Source: an uncultured Methanobrevibacter sp.
GTDB lineage: Archaea; Methanobacteriota; Methanobacteria; Methanobacteriales; Methanobacteriaceae
Direction: 5' to 3'
Assembly (NCBI GenBank): GCA_905235495.1
Contig: CAJOMK010000026.1
Span: forward strand, 1-27,132
Length of the DNA: 27,132 bases
A program made the translations under genes and the position numbers. Shown in pieces: positions 1-8,158 of the stretch (positions within the stretch are counted from its first letter, which is position 1; each line of letters opens with the position of its first letter). The notes under the pieces are model-generated. The model was given only the letters and a program-made list of their open reading frames with translations. It was not told the origin of the DNA and searched no databases.

Positions 1-989
1 TCACAAATGGTTTTTAAAGTTTCATAGAGCTTTTCATCTATTTCTAAACCATTTTTCTCATTTTCAGCAATTCTTTTTACTTCGAGATCTCCTGGGATGA
101 AAGTGTTTCCGGATTCTCTGATTTCTGTGACGAATTCTTCAACTTGCTCTTTGAATGCGTCAATTGAAACGAATTTTGCAGGGTTGATAGCAACGAACAA
201 GTCTCCTTTGTTACAGTCTTCCTTATAGTCTCCTGCAGTACCGGTTACTTTAGTACCAAATGTAGCATTTACTAAAGGGCCTGTCATGATTTCAATCATA
301 AAACTTAAAGCATATCCTTTAACTCCACCGAATGGAAGGATAGAACCTTCTAATGCAGCTTCAGGATCAGTTGTTGGATTTCCATCCTTATCGATTGCAG
401 TGTTTGGAGGGATTTCCTCACCTTTTCTTTTTGCTTCCAAGAGTTTTCCTCTAGCACTTACAGCAGTTGCCATATCAACAGCGATATAAGTTTCAGAAGG
501 GATACCGATAGCTATTGGGTTGGTTCCAAGAATAGCTTTTTTACCACCTAATGGCGCTACTCCAGGTTCAGTGTTACAGATTACAATACCGATCATATCA
601 TTTCTAATAGCTAAGTCAGAGTAATATCCGGTAATTCCAAAGTGGTTTGAATTGAAGGTACCTACTGCAGCAATACCAGTTTTCTTTGCCTTGTTGATAG
701 CCATCATCATAGCTTCATGTGCTATGTATTGTCCAAATAAGCTTTTTCCATCAATGAGTGCAATGGAATCTTCATCCTTTACAACTTCGTAGTCCCCTTT
801 GGTTTCAATAAAACCATTTTTGATTCCTCTAATGTATTGGGGGAATCTTCCAAGTCCATGTGAAGTGAAACCTTTTAAGTCAGAGTCTAAGGTTGCTTCA
901 GTGATTATTTTAGCATGATCTTCTTGTACTCCTATATTGACTAAGATTTCATTAACAAGTTTTCTTTCGTTTTCAACACTAATCCTCAT
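1..989 (-). CDS. comC: L-sulfolactate dehydrogenase (Ldh2/MDG2 family), 3' end cut by window edge
   Basis: This is an NAD(P)-dependent 2-hydroxyacid dehydrogenase of the malate/L-lactate dehydrogenase (Ldh_2) family. In methanogens the ortholog oxidises sulfolactate to sulfopyruvate in coenzyme M biosynthesis and is often labelled malate dehydrogenase. The reading frame is open from the ATG at 989 to the left edge, giving 329 residues; the family is about 345, so only the extreme C-terminus is missing. Visible family landmarks are DSDLKGFTSHGLGRFP near residues 35-50, SNHFGITGYYS in the middle, and GGVKGYALSFMIEI towards the C-terminus. The start is backed by an AAAGGAGG ribosome binding site. 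It lies 99 bases downstream of purM on the same strand and may be cotranscribed. The choice of sulfolactate over malate or lactate as substrate is inferred from the methanogen context, not from a diagnostic residue. Confidence 0.85.
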   Translation of the reverse strand, partial: MRISVENERKLVNEILVNIGVQEDHAKIITEATLDSDLKGFTSHGLGRFPQYIRGIKNGFIETKGDYEVVKDEDSIALIDGKSLFGQYIAHEAMMMAINKAKKTGIAAVGTFNSNHFGITGYYSDLAIRNDMIGIVICNTEPGVAPLGGKKAILGTNPIAIGIPSETYIAVDMATAVSARGKLLEAKRKGEEIPPNTAIDKDGNPTTDPEAALEGSILPFGGVKGYALSFMIEIMTGPLVNATFGTKVTGTAGDYKEDCNKGDLFVAINPAKFVSIDAFKEQVEEFVTEIRESGNTFIPGDLEVKRIAENEKNGLEIDEKLYETLKTIC

Positions 990-1088
990 TCTTTCCCTCC
1001 TTTCTATGATTGATGATTGCTGAAATATCTTTGTAAGATTTTTTTTAAATTTATTAGATTATTATTGGAATTTTATGTTTTTTTTAAA

Positions 1089-2108
1089 TTAGTATTCGAT
1101 TACAGTTCCTTCAAATGTTTTTACAGTTATCTTTTCTTCGTCAGTAACTGTTCCTACTTTGAAAGCTTCAATATTCTCATTCAATGCTTCTACAACAGCA
1201 TCAGTTTCTTCAGGGCTTGCGATTACACAGAATCCAACTCCCATATTGAAAACTTTGTACATTTCTTCTAAAGGAACTCCTTGTTCATAGATTAATTTGA
1301 AAATGTCTTGTGGTTCAGGATAATCGGTAATGTCAAAACCAATTCCTTTTTTAAGTCTTGAGAGATTGTTTACTCCACCACCAGTCATATGAGCAAGACC
1401 TTTGATGTTAAAGTCATGTTTTAAAAGTTCTACGATTGCTTTAACATATAATTGTGTTGGTTTCAATAATTCTTCTCCGATAGTTGTATCTGAACTTGGC
1501 ATTTTGTCATCTACAGTGAATCCGCCGTCTTCAAATATTGCTCTTCTTGCAAGACTCAAACCGTTACTGTGAATACCACTGCTTCTAAGACCAATTAAGA
1601 TGTCCCCTGCTTCAATATCTGCACCAGTAATGATTTTATCCTTGTCTACAAAACCGATTCCAGTTCCTGCTAAGTCGAAGTCTTTTACAATTCCTGGAAG
1701 AGAAGCTGTTTCCCCACCAATGATTGCAATTTGTGATTCTTCAGCACCTTTAACAAGACCATCTGCGATTTCTTCAGCTACTTTTGGATCTGGTTCTTCA
1801 ACTGCCAAGTAGTCTACCAATGCAATAGGTTCTGCACCTACACAAAGGATATCGTTAACTACCATTGCAATCATGTCAATTCCAACGGTGTCATATTTTT
1901 CCATCATTTTTGCAACTAATATTTTACTTCCTACACCATCGGTACTCATAGCAATAGCCTTATCGCCAAGTTCTACCAATGCTGCAAAGTGTCCACTATC
2001 AGTTATAATATTTCTGTATTCTAATGTTGGCTGTAATTTTGAAGCTAATTTTGAAACAGTCAATGCTTCTAAATCAATGTCTACCCCAGATTCTGAGTAA
2101 GTAACCAT
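1089..2108 (-). CDS. purM: Phosphoribosylformylglycinamidine cyclo-ligase (AIR synthetase)
   Basis: PurM converts formylglycinamidine ribonucleotide to aminoimidazole ribonucleotide with ATP, the fifth step of purine synthesis in the cytosol. The 339-residue protein is full length. It has the PurM/SelD-type N-terminal ATP-binding domain (GVGSKILVAKM, NDILCVGAEPIALVDYLAV, GGETASLPG) and the AIRS C-terminal domain (SGIHSNGLSLARR, HMTGGGVNNLSRL, NMGVGFCVI). A longer frame can be read from an in-frame GTG at 2117, but that GTG is part of the ribosome binding site AGGTGA, which sits five bases before the ATG at 2108, so the ATG is chosen. It lies between aCPSF1 (219-base gap upstream) and comC (99-base gap downstream), all on the minus strand. 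Confidence 0.95.
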   Translation of the reverse strand: MVTYSESGVDIDLEALTVSKLASKLQPTLEYRNIITDSGHFAALVELGDKAIAMSTDGVGSKILVAKMMEKYDTVGIDMIAMVVNDILCVGAEPIALVDYLAVEEPDPKVAEEIADGLVKGAEESQIAIIGGETASLPGIVKDFDLAGTGIGFVDKDKIITGADIEAGDILIGLRSSGIHSNGLSLARRAIFEDGGFTVDDKMPSSDTTIGEELLKPTQLYVKAIVELLKHDFNIKGLAHMTGGGVNNLSRLKKGIGFDITDYPEPQDIFKLIYEQGVPLEEMYKVFNMGVGFCVIASPEETDAVVEALNENIEAFKVGTVTDEEKITVKTFEGTVIEY

Positions 2109-2117
2109 AAAATTCAC

Positions 2118-2327
2118 CTAATAATAATTTTTTTAAAGTTTTTATTTGGCTATTAAATAATTAATAATAATTATTTAAATAATAACTAACATTATAATAT
2201 TTGTTTTAGCTATTATTTATATTATATTAATAATTAATGGAAATTTAATCATTAATCAAATATTTTATTATTTAATAATTAATGAAAATTTAACAAAATT
2301 TAATCATTAATTAAATAATTTTCTTGA
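2118..2327. repeat. A+T-rich spacer with a degenerate direct repeat
   Basis: The spacer between aCPSF1 and purM is almost pure A+T. Two similar blocks lie at about 2228-2266 and 2273-2322. Each starts with TAATAATTAATG and contains AATTTAATCATTAAT; the second has about 10 extra bases in the middle. On the minus strand this is T-rich and lies just after the aCPSF1 stop codon, so it could provide U-tracts for 3'-end formation, which is inference. No gene is seen. Confidence 0.5.
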
Positions 2328-4238
2328 TTATTGAAGTCTTGTTGCTTCAAGAATAAGTGGAGTTTTAGTCTCAACTTTATAACTTCTGTGAATGCTTGAA
2401 GCTAAGTCAACTGCTTTATATGGGTCTCCGTGACAGGTAATGATCTTATCAGGTCTTGGATTTAATCTTTTTGCAAATTCCATCAATTGTCTTCTGTTGG
2501 AGTGACCACTGAATCCTTCAATGGTTTTGACTTCCATTTTTACATTGTAGGCTCTTGTTTTACCTGTTTCATCTTCAAATGGTAACTCTTTGTGTCCTTT
2601 TTGGATTCTTCTACCAAGAGATCCTTCAGATTGGTAACCTACGAAAATAATTGTGTTTCTTTTATCTTCACATAACCATTTGAAGTACTCTACAGAGTTT
2701 CCTCCTGTTAACATACCGGAAGTTGAAAGTATGATTGATGGTTCTCCTTCAACAATCTGTTTTCTTTCAGCATTGTTTTGAACCTTATTGAATGATTCTG
2801 CAATAAATGGGTTTCTTCCCATATGGAAAATTTGATCTCTTAAGTCTTTACTTAAGTATTCTGGTCTTGCAGTGTGCACTGCAGTTGCTTCCCAAATCAT
2901 ACCGTCAAGGTGGATTGGCACTTCTGTAATCATTCCATGACGCATGTATTCCTCAAGCACAATCATCAATTCTTGTGCCCTTCCTACTGCAAATACAGGA
3001 ACCAATACTTTTCCACCACGTTTCAAGGTTTTGTAGATGGTTTTCATCAATTCTTTTTCTGCATTGTTTCTTGAAGGAGTGACATCCTCATGTCCACCAT
3101 AGGTACTTTCCATAATACAGCTTTCCACTCTTGGGAATCTTGTGGTTGCAGCTTCCAATAATCTGCTTCTTTCGTATTTGAAGTCTCCAGTATAAAGCAA
3201 GTTATGTGCTCCGTCACCAATGTGGAAGTGGCACATAGCAGAACCTAAAATGTGTCCAGCATTATGTAATGTCAATTTAATGTCTGGAGAAATGTCAGTT
3301 ACTTCACCATAATCCAGAGTGATGGTATGTTTGATCATTTTTTGCACATGCTTTATATTGAAAGGAAGTGGGTTGTTTTCCCTATGTGCAATATCAATGT
3401 GATCCAATTGCAATAAGGTCATCAAATCTCTTGTTGCAGTAGTACAGTATATAGGTCCTTCGTATCCATAGTGGTAAAGATAAGGTATGAATCCACAGTG
3501 GTCCAAGTGAGCATGGGATACTACAACTGCATCAAGGTCTTGAATTGAAAACTCAGGAACTCCAAGCATTGGGAATGAGCTTTTTTCATCTTGTCCCGCT
3601 ACATTTACTCCACAATCAAGCAATATTCTACTGTTTGGAGTTTGAAGTAACATACAAGAACGTCCTACCTCTTTAAATCCTCCCATTGCGGTTAATCTTG
3701 TCCATTCATTAGGATATTTTCCACCTTGGTGGATTCTTGCACCTAAAGTCTGTAAGATTTTCTTTCTTTCCTTACTGTTACGTATTAAGGTATTTCTGAT
3801 TCTATCGATTATATCTGATCTGATTGGAGGAGTTCTTAAGATCTTTGGAGCCCAACCTGTTTTTCTTACGATTTCTCTAGAGGTTACTCCATATTTCCCA
3901 ATTACAAGTCCAGGTTTGGTTGCTTCGATAATCACTTCATTGGTCACTTCATCAAAAGTAATGTTGGTAATTTCAGCATCTTCTGGAACGATTTCACGTA
4001 CTTTTTTAATAGTTTCCTCATAATCCAATAAAACTGATTTGTCTGATCTGATTATAATCCTTTTTCTAAGTTCCTTTGCTAAGTTTCTGATTAGGTCCCC
4101 ATTGTCTGCTACAATGTCTGGGTTTTTTGTATATAAAACAACCTCAGGACCTTCAAATTCAATATCAGCTAATTGAACTTCATCAGGTAGTTTTTTCATG
4201 ATTTTTTGTTTGATTTCTTCTAAAATGTTTGAAGCCAT
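2328..4238 (-). CDS. Archaeal beta-CASP ribonuclease / transcription termination factor aCPSF1 (FttA)
   Basis: This is the KH-domain metallo-beta-lactamase/beta-CASP nuclease conserved in archaea, a homolog of CPSF73. It cleaves nascent RNA at U-rich 3' ends and drives factor-dependent transcription termination. The 636 residues match the family. Residues 1-150 hold the two KH-type modules, with a GLVIGKYG loop at 110-117. The beta-lactamase motif HxHxDH is SHAHLDH at 241-247 (H242, H244, D246, H247); further metal ligands are H329, D352 (YTGD), the GFSGHS histidine at 579 and CHGD at 602-605. The beta-CASP insert spans about 390-540, including PVFAVGRAQE. It begins at an ATG preceded by GTGA. 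The gene sits between psmB and purM. The 357-base leader region carries nested inverted repeats, listed separately. Confidence 0.95.
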   Translation of the reverse strand: MASNILEEIKQKIMKKLPDEVQLADIEFEGPEVVLYTKNPDIVADNGDLIRNLAKELRKRIIIRSDKSVLLDYEETIKKVREIVPEDAEITNITFDEVTNEVIIEATKPGLVIGKYGVTSREIVRKTGWAPKILRTPPIRSDIIDRIRNTLIRNSKERKKILQTLGARIHQGGKYPNEWTRLTAMGGFKEVGRSCMLLQTPNSRILLDCGVNVAGQDEKSSFPMLGVPEFSIQDLDAVVVSHAHLDHCGFIPYLYHYGYEGPIYCTTATRDLMTLLQLDHIDIAHRENNPLPFNIKHVQKMIKHTITLDYGEVTDISPDIKLTLHNAGHILGSAMCHFHIGDGAHNLLYTGDFKYERSRLLEAATTRFPRVESCIMESTYGGHEDVTPSRNNAEKELMKTIYKTLKRGGKVLVPVFAVGRAQELMIVLEEYMRHGMITEVPIHLDGMIWEATAVHTARPEYLSKDLRDQIFHMGRNPFIAESFNKVQNNAERKQIVEGEPSIILSTSGMLTGGNSVEYFKWLCEDKRNTIIFVGYQSEGSLGRRIQKGHKELPFEDETGKTRAYNVKMEVKTIEGFSGHSNRRQLMEFAKRLNPRPDKIITCHGDPYKAVDLASSIHRSYKVETKTPLILEATRLQ

Positions 4239-4595
4239 ATTATCACTTCGAAAAATAGACGTATAAAATTAGCATATGGTATAAAATCAATATTTCCTTG
4301 AAATTTTATGATAATGCTTGAAATATTCGTTAAGTAAATTTTGGTTAATTTTTAATAAGCTGTTTAACTGTTTTTTCAAAAAATTCTATTAAATAGACTA
4401 GTTTGTAAAAGGATCAATGAAAAAAATTAAAGAATATTGAATAATCTATGAAATCAATTCAATATTCTTACTAAATAAACAGCTTGTGTGTCATAAAAAA
4501 GATGTTTACTTAATTTATTGCATATACTATCTATACTGTAATATGTAAAATTAGTTGTAAAATAAAGTTAAAAAATAATAATTCGTATATATTTT
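4239..4595. other. Intergenic region psmB-aCPSF1 with nested inverted repeats
   Basis: This 357-base spacer has no credible protein-coding frame. It carries an outer pair of 10-base arms, AAGCTGTTTA at 4357-4366 and TAAACAGCTT at 4476-4485. Inside lies a 13-base perfect pair, 4430-4442 and 4457-4469 (core GAATATTGAAT / ATTCAATATTC), with a 14-base loop. Near the aCPSF1 end, the minus strand reads ATTTTATAC twice (about 4261-4269 and 4280-4288); these are possible TATA elements for aCPSF1, which would place the inverted repeats upstream of its transcript. The element may instead belong to the psmB 3' end or to a separate small RNA. Confidence 0.6.
4420..4469 (-). terminator. Hairpin plus T-tract, terminator-like
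   Basis: Read on the minus strand, 13-base arms (4469-4457 and 4442-4430) with a 14-base loop are followed directly by TTAATTTTTTT. This resembles an intrinsic terminator and lies about 125 bases after the psmB stop codon. Hairpins are not required for archaeal termination, where U-tracts dominate, so its role is inferred. Confidence 0.45.
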
Positions 4596-5219
4596 TTAGC
4601 TATTGATTTTTTCAACAATAGATTCAACTTCTTCTTTTTCTAACATTTTGAATCCGTCTTTAGTAACTTCCGCTAATAAGAATCCATTTCCAGAATAGGT
4701 ATCTCTTTCTGTAGCTGCTTTGATAGCTCTTATAGCTAATTCTTTAGCTTCTTCTACAGTGATATCTTCATGGAATCTGTCTTCAAGAACACCATATGCA
4801 AATGTAGAACCGGAACCGGTAGAAATGAAGGTATCTTTAATCATACCACCTGCTGCATCTAAAGAATAAATGGATGCACCAGTGTCATCTACTCCTCCGA
4901 TAAGAGTTTGTACATATGCAGGTGAGGAGCGTAACATGTTAGAACTTACAGATGCAGCTGCTTCGATACTAATATCTTTACCATTTCTTAATCTGTATAA
5001 TGCAGTTTCAGCACTGATGACTTTCATTAGGCTTTGTGCATCTGCAACAGATCCTGCAATGGTTGCTGCAATATGATTATCAATTTTAAATATTTTTTCA
5101 GCTACTTTGTGAGCAACAAGGTTTCCCATACTTGCTCTTCTTTCGCTTGCAAATACAACACCATCTGTACAGGTAATGCCAACAGTTGTGGTACCTTCAA
5201 AAGTGTTTTTATCAACCAT
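4596..5219 (-). CDS. psmB: Proteasome subunit beta (20S core, N-terminal threonine protease)
   Basis: This is the catalytic beta subunit of the archaeal 20S proteasome, which degrades unfolded proteins with the alpha ring and the PAN ATPase. The 207 residues include a nine-residue propeptide ending in G9; autocleavage would expose T10 of TTTVGIT as the nucleophile (mature Thr1). Counting from T10, the conserved Glu17 (E26, SERRASMG) and Lys33 (K42, KVAEKIF) are present, as are the C-terminal TGSGSTFAYGVLE and RAIKAATERD motifs. The ATG is preceded by GAGGTG at a normal distance. A TATA-like element lies about 80 bases upstream. The subunit looks fully active. The alpha subunit is not in this window. 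Confidence 0.97.
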   Translation of the reverse strand: MVDKNTFEGTTTVGITCTDGVVFASERRASMGNLVAHKVAEKIFKIDNHIAATIAGSVADAQSLMKVISAETALYRLRNGKDISIEAAASVSSNMLRSSPAYVQTLIGGVDDTGASIYSLDAAGGMIKDTFISTGSGSTFAYGVLEDRFHEDITVEEAKELAIRAIKAATERDTYSGNGFLLAEVTKDGFKMLEKEEVESIVEKINS

Positions 5220-5297
5220 ATTAATACACCTCGTATAATAATGTAAAATTAAATTTAAAGTATAAAATAATCTTAAATAATAAAATATAATCTAAAA

Positions 5298-5305
5298 GTA
5301 TAAAT
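5298..5305 (-). promoter_or_regulatory. Probable TATA box of psmB
   Basis: The minus strand reads AAAAAATTTATACTTTT here, a good archaeal TATA box with A-rich upstream bases that could be a BRE. A start about 25 bases downstream would give a leader of roughly 50 bases before the psmB ATG. In DNA this A+T-rich, TATA-like strings are common, so confidence is limited. Confidence 0.4.
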
Positions 5306-5843
5306 TTTTTAATATACTATTGAAAATGATTGAAATTATTATTATAAAATTAGAATTCGTTAGGTTTCATTAAGTTATTTAAATAGATAAAATTAATTTA
5401 ATACTTAAAATTATAACTCTTTTCCTAACCTATTCTTATTATGTTATACATTATATATAATAGTTTCGTTATTTTGGATAATTTCTAAATAATTCCCATC
5501 ATCTTGTTTATTTTATTGTAGTTTCTATATTTATGCATATTAGATTATTTTCTTATTTTAGATTAATATATTCTTTATTTTTAATTTAACTTAATTTTTT
5601 TATATTTTTATTTAAACTACCTGATTCTAATCAATATTTCTATTAAATAATTAATATTGATTTTAATAACTTTAATTTATTTTAATGTATTTACATTCTT
5701 ATTATTAATTTTGTATTATATAAATGTTTTTAATTTATTTTAATTTAGTTTCAAGTTGTACGCTCTTATTAAATGGTTGATTTCGTTAAGTTTTTAAAGC
5801 TTATATTTGAGTTATATTAGGAGTATGTTGGAGTTAATTGAAG

Positions 5844-5886
5844 TTATTTAGACTTATTTTAGAATTATTTTAGAGTTATTTTAGAT
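5844..5886 (+). repeat. Four tandem 11-base repeats, consensus TTATTTTAGAN
   Basis: Copies lie at 5844-5853 (one base shorter, TTATTTAGAC), 5854-5864, 5865-5875 and 5876-5886. The last three share TTATTTTAGA exactly and differ only in the final base. Looser relatives (GAGTTATATTAG, GAGTTAATTGAAG) precede them from about 5812. The period is close to one helical turn. The array ends about 90 bases before the taw2 start. Confidence 0.7.
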
Positions 5887-5974
5887 AGTCATTTACAAAA
5901 AATATTTTATTTATTAAAATAAATTATAATTATTGAATTAAGAATATGATTTTTATTATTTTCTTGGTGATTTT

Positions 5975-6739
5975 TTGAAATGGAAGAAAATTGGAGATAT
6001 TTTAATAGTTGACAGCAAGTTTGATGAGGATTCTGAAGATAATTTGGAATCCATTGTAGCTCGCCATAATGTTAAATCAATCATTAAAATTAATCAGATT
6101 CAAGGGCAGAAAAGAGAGCCTACAATAAGTCTTTTATATGGAAATGAGACCGAAACCATTCATAAGGAAAATGGGTGTCTGTTTAATTTGGACCTATCTA
6201 AAGTGATGTGGGCTAAAGGAAACAATAATGAGAGACTTAGGATCGCTAAATTGGTGGGTGAAGGTGAAACTGTAGTTGATATGTTTGCTGGAATCGGCTA
6301 TTTTTCCATTCCAATTGGTGTTCATAGCCAAGCTAAGAAAATCTATTCAATTGAGATAAATCCAAATTCCTATCATTTCTTGAAAAATAACATTGAATTG
6401 AATAAGATTAATATGAATGCAGATTATGATAGGATGGTTCCTATTTTAGGGAATTGTGCTGTAGAGGCTCCTAAATATTTTGCAGATAGGGTATTGATGG
6501 GATATGTCAAGACAACCCATCACTTTTTAAGGTCTGCTATGGAATGTGTAAAGGATGGTGGAATTATCCACTATCATGAAACCGTTCCAGATAAGCTAAT
6601 TGAAACCCGTCCATACGAGAGAGTGAAACAAGTTGCTTTTGACTGTGGTGAGAGGGAAGTTGAAGTTTTAAATATTCAAAGGATTAAAAGATATGCTCCA
6701 GGTGTAGAGCATATAGTATTGGATGCAAGGATTAATTAG
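5975..6739 (+). CDS. taw2: tRNA(Phe) 4-demethylwyosine aminocarboxypropyltransferase (TYW2/Taw2 family)
   Basis: Taw2 transfers the aminocarboxypropyl group of S-adenosylmethionine to 4-demethylwyosine at position 37 of tRNA-Phe in wyosine synthesis. The 254-residue protein has a class I Rossmann fold: motif I DMFAGIGYF at 102-110, acidic E127 in YSIEINP, and DRVLMGY at 171-177. Methanogen TYW2 proteins carry this last motif where Trm5 methyltransferases have a different active-site sequence. IHYHETVP follows at about 198-205 and YAPGVEHIVLD closes the protein. The start is TTG at 5975, preceded by GGTGA four bases away; no in-frame ATG lies near the beginning. It converges with cofG. A Trm5-like m1G37 methyltransferase is the main alternative, but the motif pattern fits Taw2 better. 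Confidence 0.88.
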   Translation: MKWKKIGDILIVDSKFDEDSEDNLESIVARHNVKSIIKINQIQGQKREPTISLLYGNETETIHKENGCLFNLDLSKVMWAKGNNNERLRIAKLVGEGETVVDMFAGIGYFSIPIGVHSQAKKIYSIEINPNSYHFLKNNIELNKINMNADYDRMVPILGNCAVEAPKYFADRVLMGYVKTTHHFLRSAMECVKDGGIIHYHETVPDKLIETRPYERVKQVAFDCGEREVEVLNIQRIKRYAPGVEHIVLDARIN

Positions 6740-6764
6740 AAAATTTTAAGAGGATTAATTATAA

Positions 6765-6905
6765 AGGCGGATCCAAAATCACTTTTAAAATTAGGCAGAA
6801 TCTTCTTATAACCTCTCTTTTACTCCCAGCTTTCACTCCCAGCTTTTACTCGCCTTCAGCTCGTAAAACCTGGACCAAAACTTTTTTCAGTGGTTTTTAG
6901 TGTTA
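6765..6905. other. GC-rich island with a 13-base tandem repeat between convergent genes
   Basis: In a window whose spacers are close to pure A+T, this stretch is nearly half G+C in its core (about 6811-6875). ACTCCCAGCTTT occurs at 6822-6833 and again at 6835-6846, a 13-base period, followed by a diverged third copy starting ACTCGCC at 6848. TTTTAC and GTAAAA flank this third part and could form a short stem. It lies between the 3' ends of taw2 and cofG, so it may be a 3'-end element or a short dispersed repeat. I do not recognise it. Confidence 0.45.
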
Positions 6906-6959
6906 TATATTTAATTGAATAGATAAATTTATCTTTTAAAAATTAAAAATTTGAAGAGA

Positions 6960-8090
6960 TTAGTTATTTTCAATCTCTTCTTGTGCTCTTTTTGTTTTTT
7001 CCAATAAAACTGGATTTTCTATATATTTTTCGTTTATGTATTTTTTATATATTGCCAATCTTTCTTTTAATTCGTATCCTACATCGTTAGTCAGTTTTTC
7101 CAATTTTTCAAGAGTTGGCCATGGAGATGATGGATTAATATAATCTTCACTAAGTGGGGATACTCCTCCCCAGTCATCGGTACCGCAGAGAAGGAATATT
7201 TGGCTTGTTTCATGGTTTAAATTAGGTGGGACCTGAACTGAAACATCTTCATCGAAAAGCAGTTGAGCAGCTGCAACGGTTCTAACCATCTCTAAAAGGC
7301 TTGGCTCTTCGTGGTTTTCCATTCGTATTCCGGGACTTACGGTGAAGTTTTGAATGATAACTTCTTGAATGTGGCCATACTTATCGCAAATCTCTTTTAT
7401 TTTAAGCAATGAATCACCTATTTCCTCTTTTGTTTCACCAATTCCAATCAATATTCCAGTTGTGTATGCAATATTGAGCTTTCCAGCATTTTCTATAGTT
7501 TCAATACGTAATTTAGGGTCTTTTCCAGGACTTTTTTCATGTGCTTTTGTGTTCATTAGCCTATCTGATGAATTTTCAAGCATCATTCCCATTGAGATAT
7601 TGTAATGCTTTAATTTTTTCATATCTTCATATGAGAAGTTTCCGGCATTTGTATGTGGGAGTAATTCTGTTTCTTCAGCAGTCATTTTGCAGATGTCATA
7701 AATGTAATCTACCATGTTTTCATAGCCTAATTTATCTAATTTTGCCTTTACAGCAGGTTCTGTATCTGCATTTTCACCTATAGTAAACAATGCTTCTGTA
7801 CAGCCATATTTTTCAGCTTCCTTTAATGTGGACAATACTTCCTCTTTCTCCATCAATATGATTGCATTAGGATCATCTGGGCTTTGTTTGAATGCACAGT
7901 AGCCGCAATCGTTTCTGCAGATTTTTGTAAGTGGGATGAACACATTTTTGGAATATGTGACAAAATTGCTTTCTCTTTTTGAATTAGCTAAGTTCATCAG
8001 TTCTAGAATGTCTTCTTTTTTGCATTCTAATATGGCTATTAAGCCATCTCGACTAAGGTTTTCAAAATCAATATTGGATAAGTTAGACAT
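6960..8090 (-). CDS. cofG: FO synthase subunit 1 (7,8-didemethyl-8-hydroxy-5-deazariboflavin synthase), radical SAM
   Basis: CofG works with CofH to make the deazaflavin FO of coenzyme F420 from a ribityl-diaminouracil and tyrosine. The 376-residue protein has the radical-SAM cluster CRNDCGYC (C58, C62, C65), followed by the GENADTEP region and HTNAGNFS. TGILIGIGET is the later SAM-site glycine-rich strand, and IIQNFTVSPGIRME lies downstream. The C-terminal part includes VQVPPNL and GTDDWGGVSPL, typical of CofG. The ATG is preceded by GGTGA. It follows a DUF2120-type gene by 68 bases on the same strand, probably one transcript. All key residues are present. Confidence 0.95.
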   Translation of the reverse strand: MSNLSNIDFENLSRDGLIAILECKKEDILELMNLANSKRESNFVTYSKNVFIPLTKICRNDCGYCAFKQSPDDPNAIILMEKEEVLSTLKEAEKYGCTEALFTIGENADTEPAVKAKLDKLGYENMVDYIYDICKMTAEETELLPHTNAGNFSYEDMKKLKHYNISMGMMLENSSDRLMNTKAHEKSPGKDPKLRIETIENAGKLNIAYTTGILIGIGETKEEIGDSLLKIKEICDKYGHIQEVIIQNFTVSPGIRMENHEEPSLLEMVRTVAAAQLLFDEDVSVQVPPNLNHETSQIFLLCGTDDWGGVSPLSEDYINPSSPWPTLEKLEKLTNDVGYELKERLAIYKKYINEKYIENPVLLEKTKRAQEEIENN

Positions 8091-8158
8091 TTTTCACCAG
8101 TTTTTTGATTAATTTTTAATTTAATAATTAGGATACCTATTGAATTTTTATTTTATAT

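Larger units (their letters stand above)
5220..5974. other. Divergent A+T-rich intergenic region (psmB / taw2)
   Basis: This 755-base spacer separates divergent psmB and taw2. It has no open frame with a ribosome binding site on either strand and no tRNA-like or GC-rich segment. The only organised structures I see are the psmB TATA-like element near 5300 and the 11-base phased repeat at 5844-5886. It probably contains both promoters. Confidence 0.6.

Noticed and set aside
6812..6920. Possible small protein in the GC-rich island (plus strand, about 40 codons)
   Set aside because: The open stretch has no usable start codon near its beginning and no ribosome binding site; a non-coding element is more likely.
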